Shown here: piece by piece, positions 1 to 6,367 of the stretch
Layout of the letters: the number at the start of each line of letters is the position of its first letter
How positions within the stretch are numbered: position 1 is the first letter of the stretch
Assembly: GCA_964597945.1 (NCBI GenBank)
Contig: CAZRAD010000120.1
Span: forward strand, 1 to 8,368
DNA: 8,368 nucleotides
Source: JAPEKQ01 sp964597945
Lineage (GTDB): Bacteria > Joyebacterota > Joyebacteria > Joyebacterales > Joyebacteraceae
Direction of reading: 5' to 3'
Notes under the pieces: model-generated
Told to the model about the DNA's origin: nothing
What the model saw: the letters and a program-made list of their open reading frames with translations, nothing else
Database searches by the model: none
Program-made: the position numbers and the translations under genes

Positions 1-2424
1 CTCCTTGCGCGTGTAGAAGTTGATGTCGCTGCCGTAGGACCAGACATCGTCCGCCACGAAGAGAAAGCGACTCCGCCAATCGTCGGTCGCGTCGTATGTC
101 TCGTAGAGCTTGATCTTCGCGATCTCGGTCTCGAGCTGGCTCGTCGGTCCCGCAGGCATCCTGCCGATGTACATCGACGGCAGGTAGGGATCCTGGTCGT
201 CGAAGCTGACGTAGTATGAATCGCTCCCGATGAGTTCCGCGTTGTTCGCCTGTGATTCGATGTAGGTCGGCATGAGGTTCGGTCCGCTCGAGTTCAGCAC
301 GCCCCTCGTATCCTCACTGGCGTCGCCCACAAGAAGCGCGAACTGCGGCTGCCTGTCCCACTCCTCCCACGCATAGCGGAAGTAGTTCCTGATGCCCTCC
401 GGTCCCGGAAGGCCTCCGTTGAACTCGTCGTAGACCTCGCCGAGAAGCGCGTCCGCGATGACGTGGCCCTGGCCCCGACGGTACTCGATGAGCTCGTCGA
501 TGGTCCCGTCAAAGCGCTCGTTGGAGATGACGATGACGTCCGCCTCGGACGAAAAGAGGTTCGCGGGCTCGCGCCTGTCGATCGAGTCCGCGCTGAGCGC
601 GGCAGTTTCATCGAGCGCCTCGTAGCGGGTGAACGAAGCCGGCGAATCCTGGAGTGTTAGCGTATAGTCACCGTCCCCGGTGATGTTCTGTGGCTCAAGC
701 GCCAGCGCGACCGGAGCGAGCGGGTCGGTGACGTCGAACGCTACGATGTCTGATGAGGAGAACGAGCCGACGTCGAACTCCGAATCGCCGGTCTCCCCGC
801 CACCGGTGAAGCTCAGGCGACCACTGTGTGCCTCGTAGAGCCTGTTGTATGAGAACTCGAACCAGTCGAGGTCCGCACCCGAACCGCCGTTGGCGCCAAC
901 CGTATGGAACGTGTTGGCCCCGTCGGTGAAGTACGCGGCGGGCAGCGACTGGTTGGAGTAGATGTAGTAGTTCATCGAATCTGACGAACCAAAGAACGTG
1001 TGGATGCCGACCGAATGCTCGACACTCAGACCGTCGATGATCGACATCGTCATCGTGTGTCCGCTGTCGAGGTTGCCCTGATAGCGGACGCGCGTCCCAA
1101 CATCCTCCGAGACATCGATGTCGTGGAGCTCGAACGGGAGTTCCCAGTCGTCGTTGTTGTCATCCCAGAACGTCCACGTGTACCAGTCGACCTCCTGATT
1201 CGGCGGCTCGACGTCCAGGTATACGTCCTCCTCGAATCGCACCGTGTCACGGAAGCTCACCGGAGGAGTGAGCCCGGTCCAGCCGTGCCACGCATCGCGT
1301 GTCGTCATCCGCTGCGCCAGCCCGTCGCCCCATCCGAACCAGTAGACGCTCTCGGTCCCGTACCGGTCCTCGTAGCCGACCGGCATGTGCTGGTCCTCGA
1401 AGCTCTGCGCGTAGAACAGCACGTAGTCGCCGCTGTCGAAGACGTCGTTGGCGTTCTCATCGAAGACGAGCACAGGCATCGGGGTCTCGACGAACGGGTC
1501 AAGCTCGGCGAGGTCGAACGAGCGCTGGTAGACGGCCACGTCATCGATATCGAGCGTGCCGGCAAGCCCCTCGGACGAGAGTTCACTGAAGTCGATACGA
1601 TGGATGCCGGTCTCGGAGACCTCCAGGCGATACGCCTCGTGGTCCTGACGCATCACGCCCCCGAGCCCGCCGCGGCGCGACGACGGCCGCATTCGCCAGT
1701 CCTCGGCCTCGGCGTGGTTGAGAATGGTCCCGGCGTACAACATGTCCCACTCGGGTTCACGGACCTGCGCCTGCTCGTAACCCGGGACGCGTGCGCGCCC
1801 AAAGCCGCCTCGCCCCGAGCCGCCTGACAGCACGAGCCGCGCCACGATCCTCGTGTGGACCGTCAGCGTGTTCGTCCGCGGTGCGTACTGGAAGGGATTG
1901 AGCGTCACCTGCACCACGCGATGATGCCTGAGCGTGGAGTCGAACCCGAGTTCCACAACCGCACCCGTCGATGAATCGGTACCTGAGTAGAAGGACCTGT
2001 CCGGGAGGAAGTCGATCGTGGCGGTCGGGAACGGCTCGGCGTCTTCGAACCCAGGGACCCTCGAACTCATGTCGTAGATGAATCCCTCGGTCGGCGTCGG
2101 TTCGACGCGGTAGCTCCCGGCGCGCTCCGTCTCGGTCGAGACGAGCTCGAGCCGAACCTCAGCGCCAAACGGCACAGCCAGGAGCACTCCCATGGACGGA
2201 AGCCACGGACGTCCCACATCGCCCGCGGGATCGAGCCCGGGCGCGTCGATCCGGAAATAGGACTCGCCACCGTGCACGACCTCCGAGATGGAGTAGTCGT
2301 CGGTGGCGAGTTCGAAGAGTATCTCGCTGTCGGTCTGCTCGATGATGCCTGCTACGTTCGCCGCACCGCATACGAGCGGAAGCGCGACGAGCGCTATCGC
2401 GGCGAGGACAGTCGCTCGGTTCAT
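1..2424 (-). CDS. C25 (gingipain/PorU-type) cysteine peptidase, secreted, C-terminus off the window
   Basis: I translated 808 codons by hand from the ATG at 2424 to the left edge with no stop. AGGAGAGG lies 8 bases upstream of the ATG (2433-2440). Residues 1-22 form a signal peptide (MNRATVLAAIALVALPLVCG...). Residues 70-200 look like a C25 propeptide: a GRPWLP block followed by LLAVPFGAEV (72-90), and the later VVQVTLNPFQYAPRTNTL (171-188). The segments YRLEVSETGIHRIDFSEL (265-282) and SGDYVLFYAQ (331-340) recur in the region ahead of the catalytic domain. The C25 domain starts near residue 629 (ADVIVISNERF), has the FALLVGDAS strand around 700, and is cut at residue 808. The catalytic His and Cys normally lie further on, so activity cannot be judged. 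Known family members are exported proteases or, like PorU, type IX secretion sortases. Which applies here is unknown. The gene starts 44 bases after the haem lipoprotein stop with no hairpin between them, so they are probably cotranscribed. Confidence 0.9.
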   Translation of the reverse strand, partial: MNRATVLAAIALVALPLVCGAANVAGIIEQTDSEILFELATDDYSISEVVHGGESYFRIDAPGLDPAGDVGRPWLPSMGVLLAVPFGAEVRLELVSTETERAGSYRVEPTPTEGFIYDMSSRVPGFEDAEPFPTATIDFLPDRSFYSGTDSSTGAVVELGFDSTLRHHRVVQVTLNPFQYAPRTNTLTVHTRIVARLVLSGGSGRGGFGRARVPGYEQAQVREPEWDMLYAGTILNHAEAEDWRMRPSSRRGGLGGVMRQDHEAYRLEVSETGIHRIDFSELSSEGLAGTLDIDDVAVYQRSFDLAELDPFVETPMPVLVFDENANDVFDSGDYVLFYAQSFEDQHMPVGYEDRYGTESVYWFGWGDGLAQRMTTRDAWHGWTGLTPPVSFRDTVRFEEDVYLDVEPPNQEVDWYTWTFWDDNNDDWELPFELHDIDVSEDVGTRVRYQGNLDSGHTMTMSIIDGLSVEHSVGIHTFFGSSDSMNYYIYSNQSLPAAYFTDGANTFHTVGANGGSGADLDWFEFSYNRLYEAHSGRLSFTGGGETGDSEFDVGSFSSSDIVAFDVTDPLAPVALALEPQNITGDGDYTLTLQDSPASFTRYEALDETAALSADSIDRREPANLFSSEADVIVISNERFDGTIDELIEYRRGQGHVIADALLGEVYDEFNGGLPGPEGIRNYFRYAWEEWDRQPQFALLVGDASEDTRGVLNSSGPNLMPTYIESQANNAELIGSDSYYVSFDDQDPYLPSMYIGRMPAGPTSQLETEIAKIKLYETYDATDDWRSRFLFVADDVWSYGSDINFYTRKE

Positions 2425-2468
2425 ACTGCACGCCTCTCCTGCCGACCCCCCGCGCCGCTCTCGTTCGT

Positions 2469-3848
2469 CTAGTGCCTCACCTGAGCCAGGTAGGTCGGGA
2501 AGCTGAAGTCCGGGCTGTTCTCCGGGTCATGGCACGCGACACAGGTCGCGACCCTGATCGTCCCGAATGACCCGTCGCGCCTGTGCTCGGTCCCGATGCC
2601 GTGACACGACTCGCACTGGACGCTTCGGAGTTCGGTCGGAACCTCCTCCGACCCGTCCTGGGCAAGATCCAGATTGCACGTCGTGTGACAGCGAAGGCAC
2701 TCAGGGTTCGTCGACTGGAGCGCCTTCTCAAGCGTCTCGAACGCATGCGCGTGGGCCGTTGTCAGCCATTGCTCGTACTTGTCCTGATGACAGCGCTTGC
2801 AGGAGTCGTTCACGCCGAGGCACGCCTCTTTGTAGTCTTCCTCCTGCTGGGCCGCCTGTCGTGCGTCCCGCTGCCGCCGCCTCTCCTCCGCCTGCTCCGC
2901 CGCGCGAGCCTTGGAGGCCGTCTCAACAGCCGTCTTGTGTTCCTTGAGCATGAGAGCCATCGCGGCGTCGGCCGCCTTCTTGTCATCGAGCGCGAACGCG
3001 CTACCCGAGTACGACAGGAACGTCCCGTCGGTGTCGAAGCGTAGCCGGTAGTCGGCCATCGTCTGTCCGCGGTAGCCGGGCTGGATCACAATCGTGTTGC
3101 CGACCTCGTAGGGCTCGGAAGCATGGGCATTGTGGCTGCCCACGACCATGTAGTCGATCCCCGGCACCTGCTCGGCCAGGTCCTTGCTTCTCGTCAGACC
3201 CGAGTGACTGAGCACGATGACGTAGTCGCAGCGATCCGCCAGCTCGGGGATGACGTCGGTGAGCGCATCGACCGGGTCGATGATGTCAACACCGTGCGAC
3301 TCAACCTCGCGATGCACATTGAGCCTCAGATCGGGATTCAGAACGCCCGTGATGCCGAACCGCACGCCGGCGACGTCCACGACCATGCTCGACGGGAACA
3401 CGAGTTCCTCGGTCCCCTCGTGGTAGACGTTCGCCGAAACGACTGGAACACCGGCCTCGGTGACGCGGTCCAAGAAGTAGTCGATGCCCCGGTAGATGTC
3501 CTGCACGCCGACGGTCGTCGCATCGTACCCGATCATCGCCATACCGCGAAGGTTCGCGTTGTCGACGAGCACACTCTGAAAGTCCTTGCGAGTGAGCGTT
3601 CCGCCCGCGTCGAGGATCAGGTGGTACGGTGTCTCTTCCATCGTGCTGTTGATGTAGCCGGCCCTCCGGACCAGCCCGCCTTTCTGGCCCCCGTGTCAGC
3701 CACAGGGTTCGAGCTCGCCCCGGGTGTCCGTCGTCGCGAAGATCGCGACCGAGAACGGACCCTCGGGCGCCGCCGCTTGTTCCTTCACGGCGCAGCCGGC
3801 GGTCACGAGCGCCAGCAGTATGGCAACGAAGATGGCTCGTCTGAGCAC
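2469..3848 (-). CDS. Lipoprotein with 5'-nucleotidase-like domain and tetrahaem cytochrome c domain; in-frame TGA, candidate selenoprotein
   Basis: The chosen start is GTG 3848, with AGGAGG (3858-3863) 9 bases upstream. This gives 459 residues with one internal TGA at 3696-3698 (residue 51), ending in TAG. Residues 1-19 are a lipoprotein signal with lipobox TAGC (Cys19). The phosphoesterase-like region follows: TTDTRGELEPCG then TGA (39-51), GGQKGGLVRRAGYI after it, LILDAGGTL (77-85), LSHSG (His215) and VVGSHNAH (His239, His242). Residues 291-341 are an Ala/Arg/Glu/Gln-rich probable coiled coil. Four haem motifs end the protein: CKRCH 350, CLRCH 384, CESCH 412 and CVACH 436, with cytochrome c554-like spacing and a conserved HAHAF segment. 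A conventional call from ATG 3641 would lack both the export signal, which haem attachment requires, and the first phosphoesterase block. I therefore take the upstream part as genuine. TGA may encode selenocysteine; a nonsense mutation or base error is the alternative. Substrate is unknown; an outer-surface or periplasmic redox role is inferred. It has its own promoter at 3967-3995. Confidence 0.85.
3657..3675 (-). promoter_or_regulatory. SECIS-like hairpin downstream of the in-frame TGA
   Basis: On the minus strand GCTGGTCC pairs with GGGCCGGC around a GGA loop (loop 3665-3667). That is 8 pairs, two of them G-U. The loop begins 28 bases after the TGA. Bacterial SECIS elements are stem-loops lying immediately after the UGA inside the coding region, with a G at the start of a small apical loop. 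This hairpin fits that loose description. It also falls in GC-rich codons for a conserved GGLVRRAG segment, so chance is a real possibility. It supports recoding but does not prove it. Confidence 0.45.
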
Positions 3849-3966
3849 GTCTCGTCTCCTCCTTCAGGGACTCCACATCAGCGCGACGCTTGCTCGGCGC
3901 AGTCCGCACCGGTCGCCGCTTCAGCCCGCAAGAGCCCATGTATCGGGTCGTTATGTCTTTCCCAAC

Positions 3967-3995
3967 ATCATAGCACGCCGCCATGGGAGGTGCAA
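3967..3995 (-). promoter_or_regulatory. Sigma-70-type promoter of the haem lipoprotein gene
   Basis: On the minus strand TTGCAC (3990-3995) and TATGAT (3967-3972) are separated by exactly 17 bases. The -10 box matches the consensus at five of six positions. Transcription would start near 3960, giving a leader of about 110 bases before GTG 3848. The site lies in the gap after paralog A, which shows no terminator. The lipoprotein and the C25 peptidase downstream could be transcribed from here. Confidence 0.7.
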
Positions 3996-4004
3996 GGAGG
4001 GAGC

Positions 4005-4667
4005 CTATTCGTGGTCGTGTCCCTCGTGCGACCCGGTATCCGCTCCCGGCACTGCGTCCATGACGGTTCCCGGCGCCGACACGCCACCCGGCTGTTCGAG
4101 TGTGTCGACCGGAGGCGGGTCACTGTGAATGCCCCCATGCGAACCGATCCGGAATCTGTGGTCGACGTTCTCGCAGTCCACGACCCATCTCGGGAACTCC
4201 GGATGGTCGAGGATCCTCACCGCTCCGGGCTTGCCAAGATAGAACAGATGCAGCACACCGACCACGACATGCTCGTCCGCTGTACACGGCGCCGATGCCA
4301 TCATGATGCCCTCGCGCCAGCCGCCCAACACGAGCTTCTTCGGAAGCAGGCTCTCGAACTCGGGGGGCGACGATGTGCCGTTCGTGACGCCGAGTCTGAG
4401 CGTGAGCGTTCTGAGTCCGCCTGGGAGATTGCCGGCGTTGGCTCCCTCGAGAACCACGTACGCGTCGAACGACGTGTACATCGCCGGGTCGGCGCGCCGA
4501 ACACCGTTCGGTGGTTCGAAGTCGATCGACACCAGGAGCGCAGCCGTTGAGTCAGCCTCTGCTCCCGCATCCCAGAGACCGCTCCCGTGTGCGAGCACCG
4601 CGCGCGGAGCGAACACGATGGCACATAACAGAATGCACAGAACAACACTCGTTCGATCGACCCGCAT
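4005..4667 (-). CDS. Divergent secreted paralog A, histidine-rich ends, unknown function
   Basis: The start is ATG 4667, with GGGGGA 7 bases upstream (4675-4680). The protein has 220 residues and ends in TAG. It begins with a signal peptide (hydrophobic core 8-20) and probable cleavage at AVLA before His27, so the mature protein would start HGSG. The body is homologous to the three proteins encoded further right. Shared landmarks are RADPAMYTSFDAYVVLEG (compare DPTPYTL...), ESLLPKKLVLGGW (compare SLLPGGLAIG), GKPGAVRILDHPEFPRWVVDC (compare GEITVVDHPDYPREVVDC) and a following HGG..SDPP (compare NNAAVFMDPAP). It differs at the end. The WGGIKALYR tail is missing and is replaced by a Pro/Gly-rich stretch ending in GSHEGHDHE. 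Metal binding by the His-rich ends is only a guess. No clear promoter was found upstream, and the terminator of paralog B separates the two genes. I do not recognise a named domain. Confidence 0.85.
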   Translation of the reverse strand: MRVDRTSVVLCILLCAIVFAPRAVLAHGSGLWDAGAEADSTAALLVSIDFEPPNGVRRADPAMYTSFDAYVVLEGANAGNLPGGLRTLTLRLGVTNGTSSPPEFESLLPKKLVLGGWREGIMMASAPCTADEHVVVGVLHLFYLGKPGAVRILDHPEFPRWVVDCENVDHRFRIGSHGGIHSDPPPVDTLEQPGGVSAPGTVMDAVPGADTGSHEGHDHE

Positions 4668-4809
4668 CTCTCAGTCCCCCTGTTCCGGTGTGCTTCTTGG
4701 ACGACGGGCGAGCATACAACCTTCAACGCCTGCGAGGCCACCGCCAACCCCGGCGGGATCACCTCCCAGTTGATGTGCAAGTCGCACGGCACTCCTCAGA
4801 CACACGAGA

Positions 4810-4839
4810 AAGCGGGTGGTGCCGGAGCACCACCCGCTT
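4810..4839 (-). terminator. Terminator hairpin after paralog B
   Basis: A perfect 13-base-pair stem (4810-4822 with 4827-4839) encloses a four-base loop. It begins 26 bases after the TAG of paralog B. On the minus-strand RNA the loop is UCCG closed by C-G, a stable UNCG-type tetraloop. The RNA continues UCUCGUG, so the U-tract is short. The stem strength and position make a terminator the best reading. Confidence 0.75.
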
Positions 4840-4865
4840 CGATCACTGCAACGCAGGTCGGAGAG

Positions 4866-5417
4866 CTACCTGTACAAGGCCTTGATGCCGCCCCACGTGC
4901 TCTCCTCGACCGGCGAAACGCACTCGCCCGTGGGCGCCGGGTCCATGAAGACGGCAGCGTTGTTGAGGATGCAGTAGTCGTCCGTGCCACCAAGGCAGTC
5001 AACGACCTCGCGCGGGTAGTCAGGATGATCGACGACCGTAATCTCGCCAGGCGTGCCCGTCCAGACGAACGAACCCTCGGCGATAGGAACGATCACATCG
5101 GTCATGCAGTCGGTCGACGCGAGCGTGATACCCGTGTCGAAAGCACCGATCGCCAGTCCGCCAGGAAGCAGCGAAGCCCAGCTGGTCGAGATCGAGATGC
5201 CGTCAGCAACACCCATCGCGAACGAGACGGTCGTGAAGCCCTCACCGATCTCGGTGGCGCAGAGGTAGGCATTGCCGAGCGTGTAAGGCGTCGGGTCCAG
5301 GCGCTCGACCACGGCACCCGAATCGAACGTGACGAACATCTGGATTGCCGGGTTGGTACCGGCCAGGGCCGGAACGGCCACTGCAAGCATGAGAGCAACG
5401 ACAAGCAGACGCTTCAT
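4866..5417 (-). CDS. Secreted paralog B with WGGIKALYR tail, unknown function
   Basis: The start is ATG 5417, with AGGGAGG 8 bases upstream (5426-5432). The protein has 183 residues and ends in TAG. Residues 1-19 are a signal peptide (MKRLLVVALMLAVAVPALA). The mature protein carries the family landmarks MFVTFDSGAVVERLDPTPY, SLLPGGLAIG followed by TGITLAST, GTPGEITVVDHPDYPREVV, DYCILNNAAVFMDPAP and the tail STWGGIKALYR at the very end. It has several cysteines (DC, YC, EC) that could form disulfides after export. Residues 27-166 are encoded by a block that appears identical in paralog C. It has its own promoter (5596-5624), a long structured leader and a strong terminator, so it is a single-gene unit. 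No enzymatic motif is visible. A surface or structural role is possible but unproven. Confidence 0.9.
   Translation of the reverse strand: MKRLLVVALMLAVAVPALAGTNPAIQMFVTFDSGAVVERLDPTPYTLGNAYLCATEIGEGFTTVSFAMGVADGISISTSWASLLPGGLAIGAFDTGITLASTDCMTDVIVPIAEGSFVWTGTPGEITVVDHPDYPREVVDCLGGTDDYCILNNAAVFMDPAPTGECVSPVEESTWGGIKALYR
4920..5339 (-). repeat. Block shared with paralog C (complete copy)
   Basis: The first 55 bases (4920-4974) and the last 55 bases (5285-5339) of this block match paralog C without a mismatch on the two sides of its assembly gap. The matches stop exactly at 4919 and 5340. If the sequence inside the gap is the same, the shared block is 420 bases and covers residues 27-166 of paralog B. 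It would be a recent duplication or a gene conversion tract, because the ends of the two genes have diverged. Confidence 0.7.
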
Positions 5418-5444
5418 TTTCGTTTCCTCCCTCTAAGCCCAGAC

Positions 5445-5470
5445 GGCGATTCCGCAACAGCGGCACCACC
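5445..5470 (-). promoter_or_regulatory. Imperfect hairpin in the leader of paralog B
   Basis: On the minus strand GGTGGTGCCGC pairs with GCGGAATCGCC around a TGTT loop. This gives 10 pairs with a single G-A mismatch. It ends 27 bases before the ATG, just upstream of the ribosome binding site, where it could affect translation or mRNA stability. The pairing is seen; a role is inferred. Confidence 0.4.
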
Positions 5471-5572
5471 AGTCCCTTTTGTCTCTCGCGGCAGTCAGGT
5501 ACGCCCGGGTCTCCGGCCCACGGTCTCCGAATGCCACTTCCCATCAGCAGTACTAGAACCGCGCTACATTCC

Positions 5573-5587
5573 GGTGGAATCTCCACC
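5573..5587. promoter_or_regulatory. Perfect palindrome at the expected transcription start of paralog B
   Basis: GGTGGA and TCCACC flank a three-base ATC spacer. The palindrome starts 9 bases after the -10 box, so it covers roughly positions +1 to +17. It could be an operator, or a 5'-end hairpin that protects the mRNA. Confidence 0.4.
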
Positions 5588-5595
5588 TCACAATC

Positions 5596-5624
5596 ATTGT
5601 ATCATGGCAAGCTACGCCATGCAA
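5596..5624 (-). promoter_or_regulatory. Sigma-70-type promoter of paralog B
   Basis: On the minus strand TTGCAT (5619-5624) and TACAAT (5596-5601) are separated by exactly 17 bases. The -10 box matches the consensus at five of six positions. Transcription would start near 5589, giving a leader of about 170 bases. The terminator of paralog C lies about 100 bases upstream. Confidence 0.7.
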
Positions 5625-5731
5625 GCATGAAATGCCGTAGCATCTCCGGCCAACACGCCGTGAGCGTATGACTAGTGCTCACTTCTTGCCGGTTGTCCTG
5701 TCCGCTCCCCTCACATGGCCATGACATACAA

Positions 5732-5762
5732 CGAGGCCCCGTGGGTATCCCACGGGGCCTCG
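5732..5762 (-). terminator. Terminator hairpin after paralog C
   Basis: A perfect 14-base-pair GC-rich stem (5732-5745 with 5749-5762) has a three-base loop. It lies 30 bases after the TAG of paralog C. The following minus-strand sequence is TTGTATGT, a weak U-rich tail. Confidence 0.75.
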
Positions 5763-5792
5763 CCCAGCCGACTTGCGTCAGCCTGTAGCGTC

Positions 5793-6134
5793 CTACCTGT
5801 ACAGGGCCTTGATGCCGCCCCAGCTCGACTCCTCAACCGGCGAAATGCACTCGCCCGTGGGCGCCGGGTCCATGAAGACGGCAGCGTTGTTGAGGATGCA
5901 GNNNNNNNNNNNNNNNNNNNNNNNNNNNNNNNNNNNNNNNNNNNNNNNNNNNNNNNNNNNNNNNNNNNNNNNNNNNNNNNNNNNNNNNNNNNNNNNNNNN
6001 NAAGGCGTCGGGTCCAGGCGCTCGACCACGGCACCCGAATCGAACGTGACGAACATGTTGATGTTCGGATTGGTACCAGCGAACGCCGGAACGGCGACCG
6101 CAGCAATCATAAGGATAGCCAGAAGCGTACGCAT
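5793..6134 (-). CDS. Secreted paralog C with WGGIKALYR tail, interrupted by an assembly gap
   Basis: The start is ATG 6134, with GGAGG 9 bases upstream (6144-6148). The gene ends in TAG. Residues 1-19 form a signal peptide (MRTLLAILMIAAVAVPAFA). It is followed by GTNPNINMFVTFDSGAVV and RLDPTP, nearly the same as paralog B. After the gap the protein resumes with CILNNAAVFMDPAPTGEC and ends in SSWGGIKALYR. The gap is written as 100 Ns, but by comparison with paralog B about 310 bases are missing. The true protein would then be about 183 residues. Both 100 and 310 leave the same frame, so the flanks read consistently. It has its own terminator. I found no promoter in the 233 bases between it and the dockerin-like gene upstream, so it may be read through from that gene. 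Function is unknown. Confidence 0.85.
   Translation of the reverse strand: MRTLLAILMIAAVAVPAFAGTNPNINMFVTFDSGAVVERLDPTPXXXXXXXXXXXXXXXXXXXXXXXXXXXXXXXXXXCILNNAAVFMDPAPTGECISPVEESSWGGIKALYR
5847..6056 (-). repeat. Block shared with paralog B (copy broken by the gap)
   Basis: The 55 bases on the left of the N run (5847-5901) and the 55 bases on the right (6002-6056) are identical to the two ends of the block at 4920-5339. The first base beyond each match differs. The equal lengths suggest that the overlap reflects an assembler word size of 55. Confidence 0.7.
5902..6001. other. Assembly gap of 100 Ns inside paralog C
   Basis: The run is exactly 100 Ns, the usual placeholder for a gap of unknown or estimated size. 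Homology with paralog B predicts about 310 bases here. The gap falls where the two paralogs appear identical, which explains why the assembly failed at this point. Confidence 0.95.
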
Positions 6135-6367
6135 TGTGATTCTCCTCCCAGAAGAGTTGCCCCTGCAGCACAAACAGCACCTCGCAGCATGGACAATCCC
6201 GTCAATTGATAGAACTCTGCTCAGACGTCACCTCGTTCCATCGGGCCTGCACTGACATTGCGCTCCAATAACCTGAGTCGGGAAATAGGAACGACCGCTT
6301 CAATGCGGCTACCGCCACACCACCTCACCAACACCCGCGCAAGAACGATTCTTCGGACACCTAGTGA

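Larger units (their letters stand above)
5418..5792. other. Intergenic region between paralogs C and B
   Basis: These 375 bases hold no gene that I can support. In transcription order they contain the terminator of paralog C (5732-5762), a clear promoter for paralog B (5596-5624), a palindrome at the expected transcription start (5573-5587), a further hairpin in the leader (5445-5470) and the ribosome binding site. The leader is about 170 bases long. I compared it by eye with the common riboswitch consensus motifs I know and saw no convincing match. Confidence 0.6.

Noticed and set aside
1000..1827. Plus-strand open frame of 275 codons
   Set aside because: It is antisense to the C25 peptidase, with low-complexity Arg/Val/Asp composition and no ribosome binding site that I could credit.
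2469..3641. Haem protein starting at ATG 3641
   Set aside because: This start has no export signal although c-type haem attachment requires one, and it loses the first phosphoesterase block. The in-frame upstream sequence supplies both.
3696..3698. TGA reassigned genome-wide to Trp or Gly
   Set aside because: TGA occurs once in about 2,100 codons, while Trp and Gly are written with their usual codons throughout.
3123..4550. Plus-strand open frame of 475 codons
   Set aside because: It runs antisense across the haem lipoprotein, its promoter and paralog A. It is Arg/His/Val-rich with no domain, and is explained by the GC-rich codon bias of the genes opposite.
4775..4780. TTGCAC upstream of paralog A as a -35 box
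   Set aside because: The sequence 17 bases further on is CCCGCC, which is not a -10 box. Nearby spacings are no better.
4770..5630. Plus-strand open frame of 286 codons
   Set aside because: It is antisense to paralog B and crosses that gene's terminator and promoter.
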